Shown here piece by piece: positions 58,040-64,000 of a stretch of 64,000 nt of DNA. Each line of letters begins with the position of its first letter. Position 1 is the stretch's first letter. Made by a program: the position numbers and the translations under genes. The notes beneath the pieces are model-generated. The model saw only the letters and a list, made by a program, of their open reading frames with translations. It did not search any database and was not told the origin of the DNA. Source of the stretch: Ctenosaura bakeri (Eukaryota > Chordata > Lepidosauria > Squamata > Iguanidae); assembly GCA_948474755.1 (NCBI GenBank), contig CAOLHI010000416.1, positions 434,001 to 498,000 on the forward strand, written 5' to 3'.

Positions 58040-58516
58040 TTACTTTGAATGCATGACAGGAGTAGTGGCTGGTAGCTTCAGTAAGGCTTTTGACAAAGTC
58101 CCCTATGATATTCTTGCAGGCAAGCTGGTGAACTGTGGACTAGACAGTATTATGTTAGGTGGCTCTGTTATTGGTTGTCAAGTGGAACCTAGAGAGCATT
58201 CACCAATGGTTGCGCTTCATCCTGAAAAGAAGTGACTAATGGGGTGCCTGAAAGTTCTGTCCGATGATGGAATAGATGGTATGCTTATCAAATTTGCAGA
58301 TTGTACTGCATTAGCAGGAATAATATGCCAGAGGACCAGGACAAGATTCAAAATGACCTTGACAGATTGGAGAATTGGGGGGGGGGAATAAAAAGGATTT
58401 AAGCTAGGATAAATGTAAGGTACAATATCCAACAAGGCAGGAAAAAGAAATTGCACAGAAATTGAATGAATGACACCTGGCTTGAAAAAAGTATGTGTGA
58501 AAAGAACATAGAAATC
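58040..58516 (+). pseudogene. CR1-type reverse transcriptase fragment, plus strand
   Basis: GSFSKAFDKVPYDILAGKL matches the CR1/L2 RT motif DFSKAFDxVPHDIL. Further on, DGMLIKFADCT corresponds to the FADD-type active site (here FADC, so inactive) and DTWLEKSMCEKNIEIL matches the stretch after it. Stops and frame changes separate the pieces. The section coding PQGSVLGP is deleted or scrambled. It is cut on the right by the MITE at 58520. Confidence 0.75.
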
Positions 58517-58519
58517 TTA

Positions 58520-58711
58520 GGGCCTTTCCATATTATACTGTTATAGTGCTATTATTCCACTTTCAACATCCTGGAGTTTGCAGTTTAGGGATGGGCATTG
58601 AGAAGTCTCAGCGAGAGAGCTCTTTGGCCTCAGTAAACTACAAACCTCAGAACTCCACAGGATGTTGAAACTGGAATAATAGCACTATAACAGTGTAGAG
58701 CGGAAAGGCCC
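58520..58711. mobile_element. Palindromic MITE with TTA target duplication (PIF/Harbinger-like)
   Basis: The two halves are nearly perfect inverse complements for over 50 bp from each end (gggcctttccatattatact; tagagcggaaaggccc). TTA stands on both sides (58517-58519, 58712-58714). The 192-bp element is the cleanest example of this family in the window and has inserted into a dead CR1 copy. Confidence 0.82.
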
Positions 58712-58809
58712 TTACTAGTCCACAAGCTAGATTCATTTTCTGGAGAACTCTTTAGACACTGACACAGGATTTTAACTTGAAAATGAAGAGGGGGGTGACT
58801 TAGGCCTCT

Positions 58810-59005
58810 CTAGACATTGGCTGAGGTTGCTTGATACTGAATTAGACCCTTAGTTAATCCAGTCCACTTCCTCCAGCTCACCCTGGCTAGCAGGGTTCCT
58901 TTCTGGCTGAATGAGATCTAAAGCTGTCTTTAGTTAGAGAAGTTGGGGACTGAACGTTGGTTCTTCAGTGTACCAGTCTTGTGTTCTGCCACCAAGTTAT
59001 GGCTC
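58810..59005 (-). repeat. tRNA-derived SINE (tRNA-Ala-like head), minus, diverged
   Basis: Contains tagacccttagttaatccag, ccctggctagcagggttcct and gtcttgtgttctgccaccaa. It is a weak but ordered match to the family at 8118. Confidence 0.5.
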
Positions 59006-59106
59006 CCTCCCTAAAATCTGGAACCAAATTAACAATCATTCCACTAACTTACAACATTATCTGCATGCGTTATGTTTTAGATGATAAGAGCATCATAACA
59101 TTTTTG

Positions 59107-59142
59107 GTAGTGGTGGTGGTGGTGGTGATGATGATGATGATG
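59107..59142. repeat. Compound microsatellite (GTG)n(ATG)n
   Basis: Runs of TGG/GTG followed by ATG units, then G/A-rich sequence. Confidence 0.92.
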
Positions 59143-61129
59143 AGAGGAGGGGGAGGGGAGGGGAGGAGGAACTGATTGCCAATATTTTACATTGGTTACT
59201 TCATTAAATATGGATTATCTAAGTAACATCACCTGGCCTGACATTCCAAGCTCACCCTAGCAGCGAACAGTCACACTGGGCAAAGGACATCTCTTTAGCT
59301 GCCAGTCACGATGCAGGAAGAGTAACATTTCCAATCCCCTCCTACCAGCAAGCAAGGTTGTGATGAAGCATTGTGATGAGGTCCTGCTTCTGACTGGTGC
59401 AGCCTTGCTCATTGGTGGGAGGGGGTGGAAATGTAATTTTCCTTGCACCCTGATCAGCAGTTGAGCAGACTTCCTTCATCACATTAGGCTGCTGGCTATT
59501 CAGGTGGGCTGGGGAGACATTTACATAGGCTTCATAGGCTTACTGACTACAGGACAGTTATGGATCCACAGTTGTGATCCAGAATGCCAGCCTGTGTTTC
59601 TGGGTGTTCTTCAGTATTAGGCCATCACAATTGGACAGCCTTGCAGGTATTCTGGACCTACAAGTCCTATATGCTCCTATCAACAATTCATTAATGAAGG
59701 ATTATGGTTGGCATCCTGTTAGGGACATATACGCACATATATTTCCACGCGCTCTGGTGCGGGGGGAGATGAAGCAGGAGTTTGATATTCCCTTCCTCCC
59801 TCCTCAGCACACAAAATCCCCCTCCTTACTGACAGTCACATAGGGACGGGCGAGTGATGGGGGTGGTGTACCCCCAGCGGCAATTTTTTGGGAGTGCCAC
59901 AGCTCCTTGTTTGCCCCCACCATGCGCTGTAGCCCTGCTCCATCTGTCATAGCCCTGACCCCATGCACCTCCATGTGTCATAGCCACACCCCCACACGTC
60001 TAGCCACACCCCCTCCAAGCTCCACCACTGCTTACTGAAGAGCCTCTGAAGCCCTCTGCACATTTTCTGCTTCATGGGGAACTGTAGAAGTGCCTTCCCA
60101 CAGTCAGGCACAAAATGATGACATCTGTCCTGAGACACAATAGGGTCCTCCAGAGCTCCTGTAATCTCAGTGCTGCTGTCATCATTTCCTGTCTGGTTAT
60201 GAGGATGTAGTCAGCTGCTTCTGCAACCCTGCCTGCTCCCTAACGGGAATGGCTGTGCTAGAAGAGGGGGTTTCAGAGGCTGTTCTGTAAGTTGAGGGAG
60301 TGGTCTATGACTCCCTCAACTTAAAGAACACTTATAGGTCTGCATGCAAACTTACTCTGTTATGCTGAGCCATACAAGATTTCTGCTAATGGGTGTTCCA
60401 GTCCAAAAACATTAGGAGGACCACATTTGCCGCCCACCCCCACCATGATGTAACAATACTTGTTGCTTTTCAGACATTGGTTTTAAGACCTCTGTGTGAG
60501 AGATATTTGGCTAATATTGCATTTTTAAATGTATTTTCAAAAATAATGAAAGCATAAAAATATCACATTATTTTTAAATAAAAAATAACATTATTGAACT
60601 CAGTAGTAACTAGAAACAAATCTCAAACAGCTGGAATACACTATCACATTATCAATGCACAACCTAGAGTGACACATCTGAAACTGATTTATATTCACAG
60701 TCCCTGCATATTCATAGTTGTGGCACTATTGATCGGGGTGGGGGGCAGCATACCGAGGTTTCTACCCTCTCCTGCCAATGAAAAGAGGGATTACAACCAG
60801 TTCCTACTTCTGATTGTCATACTGGAGAGTGCTGGAGGGAGGAGGTTGGAAACATCAGTATGCTTTTCAAAAGGAGAACAGACCTCCATTGCTCACAGCA
60901 GCAGCTGCCCAATAAGGCAAGATAGGGGTATGCAGTTGGGCCATGAGACAATATGTAGCTAAGTATACTCAATGGAGTAGCTGATCTAGGATCGCAGACA
61001 AGTTTTTTTTTAAAAAGTTCCAAGCTGTGCCTCAAAATATCATGTCATCTCCCTTCATCAGAAGAGTGCAGGCTGACTGGTGTTAAGAAAAGAAGGGCAC
61101 TTTGCACATGATCAAGAATGCAGAGCACT
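59143..61129. other. Non-coding stretch
   Basis: Around 59880-60030 there is a CCACACCC-rich patch (agccacacccccacacg, agccacaccccctcc). No exon is supported. The 122-codon frame at 60594-60962 has no domain. Confidence 0.4.
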
Positions 61130-61430
61130 CTTTAATAGTGCTGCACCTCTTCCAGGGCTGAACATTGGCTTTAAAAAGTTTCCATGGGGCTGAGCCCTTG
61201 TTCAAATTAAGCTCTGTGGCTGACAGTGTCATGCATCACTACCGCTCCTTCTGTGACAATTAATCAACCAAGCCTTTCAAGGGGCTGGCAGGCACACCAT
61301 TCAAGAGTCATTTTGATATGCTGTCAAACGGTGAAGGCCTAATGCTGAAGAACAACCAGAGACATCATTTGCCTGCATAATTATACTGAGTATTTTTTTT
61401 ATTGGCTAATAGTAAAAAAAATCTTGAACA
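61130..61430. other. Candidate conserved non-coding element
   Basis: About 300 bp without repeat signature or coding frame. It is rich in homeodomain-type and other factor-like motifs (acaattaatcaa, ctttaatagtg, gcataattatactgag, attggctaatag). This looks like an enhancer-type block. It is inference only; conservation cannot be seen from one sequence. Confidence 0.3.
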
Positions 61431-61449
61431 ACAAGCCTAGCGTTAAATA

Positions 61450-61468
61450 GTGTGTGTGTGTGTGTGTG
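61450..61468. repeat. (TG)n microsatellite
   Basis: An uninterrupted TG run of about 19 bases. Confidence 0.92.
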
Positions 61469-61759
61469 ATTGGTCTTTTTTGAAGTCCAATCCTCTCAAA
61501 CAGAGCGCTTAGACATTGTCAGACAATGCTAAAATGATTCTTTTAATTAAAAAATTCTTCAAGGACCACAAACTCAGCTTGATCTGAAGCTACCTATTGA
61601 GTGGGTTTTAGCATTCATTATTTTCAAGTTATGGAATGGTCAGGATCAGAAACTCAATGACAAAGGAGATAAAGGAAAGTTGCTTCAGGTACATTGCCAT
61701 GGAAAGCAGGGGGTCCTTGGGATACTGGTAATAATAGCGACAAGGCCAATCAATTACCT

Positions 61760-61873
61760 GGGATTTGCAATCTAGGGAGGGGCCAGGCCCCTCCCTAAAC
61801 TGCAAACCCGGGGTTCCATACGATGTTGAAAGTGGAATATTAGCACTATAACAGTCTAGTGTGGAAGTGGCCT
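61760..61873. mobile_element. MITE right-half fragment
   Basis: It has ccctccctaaactgcaaacc, gatgttgaaagtggaatatt and agcactataacagtctagtg, the right half of the 58520 family ending in ggccTAA. The left half is missing or replaced. Confidence 0.6.
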
Positions 61874-61974
61874 AAGTTACCTGCTACCGTACCAGTTGGA
61901 GAGATGGCTAGAAGAGAAAGTTCCATGTCATCAGTTTTGCCCGCATAGTTCCAATAAGCAGAGCTTGAGAATTT

Positions 61975-62072
61975 CCTTTTTTTTTTGGGGGGGAGGGGGC
62001 TATAACTCCCAGAATCCCCTAGCCAGATGCTGGTTGGGGGGATTCTGGGAGCTATAATCCAAAAAAGTAACT
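61975..62072. repeat. Short palindromic repeat
   Basis: Arms ggctataactcccagaatcc and ggattctgggagctataatc are nearly perfect complements around the loop tagccagatgctggttggg. It is the best copy of the family at 1040, 2150 and 12004. Confidence 0.65.
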
Positions 62073-62576
62073 TTCTTGAGCTCTGCCAAGAAGAGCTTGG
62101 GATGGCAATCTACTGGACAACATTCCATGAAAACATTTTAATATAAGCTTCAAGAACGACAGGGCCAGCTCTGCCATGAGGTAGAGTGAGGGAGTCACCA
62201 CAGGCAGCCGATGCTGGGGATGAACATCAGAAATAGCCACCCAGCCATTTCTCCTGGGGCTCCTTGGCCTTTCCTTAGTGTTGGAGGGCAGATCTGTGTG
62301 GGCCATATCACTCATCCTGTATCTCCTAAACTTTTCTGCTGCCCTCAGGGATGCTAGATGACACGTGCATTGTCAGTTATGATTGTAAGGGTCAAGTGTA
62401 ACCTAAGTTGCTTCTGCACATGGAACAGGGAAGGGGGAACCATCTTGTTTTTGGCCTCAGGCAGCAACAATGTCTTGGGCTAATCCTGAAGAACTCCATG
62501 TCACAAGTAAAGGGCTAAATCTGGAAGACCTTAGTTCAAATCTTTTTCTGACATGAACTCATATGGTTAATCTTAG

Positions 62577-62738
62577 GGCTTTTCCGTACTATACTGCTAT
62601 AGTGCTATTATTCCACTTTCAACATCCTATGGAATTCTGGGGTGTGTAGTTTACTGAGGCTAAAGAACTCTCTGGATGAGAATTCTAAATGCCCCTCCTG
62701 AACTGCAAGCCCCAGGATTCCACAGGATGTTGAAAGTC
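62577..62738. mobile_element. MITE lacking its right terminus
   Basis: The left end gggcttttccgtactatact...tattattccactttcaacat is as in 58520-58711. It is preceded by TTA. The copy ends after cacaggatgttgaaagt, where MIR-like sequence begins, so the right 50 bp are lost. Confidence 0.65.
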
Positions 62739-62850
62739 ACTGCCTCAGTCATCCACATCTGCAATATGGGGATAATAAAAGTTCCCACAGTTGTATTAAG
62801 AATTACAGAAAGACAATGCCTGGAAAGTAGTATTTGGACACTTGTTAGCA
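62739..62850 (+). repeat. MIR/CORE-SINE-like fragment
   Basis: Contains ctgcctcagtcatccacatc, tgcaatatggggataataaa and gacaatgcctggaaagtagt, in the order of a MIR 3' half. It is short and diverged. Confidence 0.5.
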
Positions 62851-64000
62851 TGGTACAAATGGTAAGCATTCTTTTCCTCCTTCAGGGCATATTTCAATGC
62901 CTTCATCATCTACTTTAAAGTTATGTAAAAAAAAATCTGGCCTCTCCCTGTTTTCTATCCTGGCTATTCCAACATGGGTCCATTTTCTTCCTTCACAAAA
63001 CATAATAGGAATGAAATGTGAATGCCTTTTTATCTTCATTCACTGTTCTTAGAGTTGCATTATAAGCTGGAACAGTAAGTAAGGTAATGTATCCCTGATT
63101 CTAGATGCAATCTCCATATACCCTCTTCAAAGTTTTGGAAGAAACAAGAAGCATGGGCAGTTTGCAAAGCCACCATCAGTTAATGAGGCCTCTTGATTTA
63201 AGTCTGTGCTTCATATTTTGAATCTACAACCACTAGACTCGGATTTTTAAAAAAAACAGAAAGAAAGAAAACCTGTCTTGGTAATAATTTTCAATATATA
63301 TTAATCATACATGATTTCCTGGATATTTGAGCACCATTGCTAGCTTGCTCTTATTACAGAAGCCCAAGTATTATTAAGAGATTAGGAAAGTGAACGCAGG
63401 ACTCCAGTGATGATGCAGTTAACTTTGAGCCACTTTTTATACAAGTCAGAATTTAATATTCAGATATAAGTCACGGATCAAAAATAATTGCCATCAAGTT
63501 ATAATTTCCTCTCTGCATAATCGCTAGTCCATGGGCTCACATCACCAGCTGTGCTAACATGGGGAAAAGTTAGGATCAGCCTCCTGCATCACTTATTTTT
63601 AAAATATCCTCTCTTTCATACAGATAACAGAAAGAGACACCTCTGTGTTAGCTTTGGGCGTGTTCAAAATGTACCAGGGAGAGGAGGCTGACCAGCTGTT
63701 GAATCTAGCTGGAATTCAGTAAGGGATTTAGATTTTTCTAAATGGACTGACATCTGTGGGAAATAGAATTGGAGCCCCGTAAGTACACTTACATCTGTGA
63801 GAATTAGAATCAGGCAATTCCACAATGCCCTTATCCGCAGAGGGCTGCTGTTATATTACTATATAGCAGAGCCAGGGAGAATGACCAATATGTAATGGGA
63901 CTGATGCCCAACAGGACTGATGCAAAGGGGGATGTGCATCACCTTGTTCCCTGTGCAAATTGCATTAGTCCCAATGCATGAGAATGATGTGCAATGGGAC
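62851..64000. other. Non-coding stretch to window end
   Basis: No gene is supported. At 63747-63830 two similar segments (gacatctgtgggaaatagaa; tacatctgtgagaattagaa) suggest a local duplication. At 63890-64000 the words aatgggactgatg and gcaatgggac recur, possibly the start of a repeat continuing past the window. Confidence 0.4.

Noticed and set aside
1..64000. CRISPR array, prokaryotic operons or plasmid functions
   Set aside because: The sequence is vertebrate in character (LINEs, SINEs, CA repeats, depleted CpG outside transposons); no regularly spaced short repeats exist.

Overview
The window reads as a vertebrate, most probably squamate reptile (lizard-like), chromosome segment. It is AT-rich, repeat-laden, non-coding DNA with a repeat mix familiar from lizards: CR1 LINE fragments, a SPIN hAT element, 5S rRNA-derived and tRNA-derived SINEs, many short palindromic MITEs, long dinucleotide tracts and a DIRS retrotransposon. 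This assignment rests on recognising repeat families by eye; no search was run.

The main object is a 6.1 kb DIRS-type (tyrosine-recombinase) retrotransposon at 40488-46565 on the + strand. It looks structurally complete. It has inverted terminal repeats, an internal complementary region that reproduces both termini, a GTT trinucleotide at each outer edge, and three large reading frames without internal stops. ORF1 is Gag-like, with a zinc-binding N-terminus, an SR-rich middle and a DIRS-Gag C-terminal domain. ORF2 carries reverse transcriptase, RNase H and a methyltransferase-like domain. ORF3 is a tyrosine recombinase with its R-HxxR-Y residues. ORF2 has no ATG before the RT catalytic core and lies +1 to ORF1. 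The recombinase frame is the ORF1 frame and stays open from the ORF1 TGA onward. Its GC content is clearly above the flanks, which fits a recent insertion.

Region by region: 1-12.4 kb is intergenic or intronic DNA with MITEs, SINE remnants and an odd degenerate repeat block (6.7-7.3 kb). A SPIN-ended hAT element with a perfect 8-bp target duplication and an unrelated GC-rich interior occupies 12474-13206. From 13.2 to 40.5 kb there are MITEs, a pogo-like MITE, CR1 and other LINE remnants, tRNA-type and 5S-type SINEs and microsatellites. The DIRS element follows. A probable last coding exon of an unidentified host gene lies at 50777-50879 on the + strand. Its presumed 3'UTR contains a 969-bp hAT-like element with a perfect 8-bp duplication. 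From 52.2 kb to the end come a MITE split by a second hAT-like element, a CpG-rich terminal-inverted-repeat element, a CR1 RT fragment split by a MITE, more SINEs and a candidate conserved non-coding block near 61.1-61.4 kb.

If the exon is real, the DIRS element lies on the same strand 4.2 kb upstream of it, possibly in the final intron. No other host exon could be supported.
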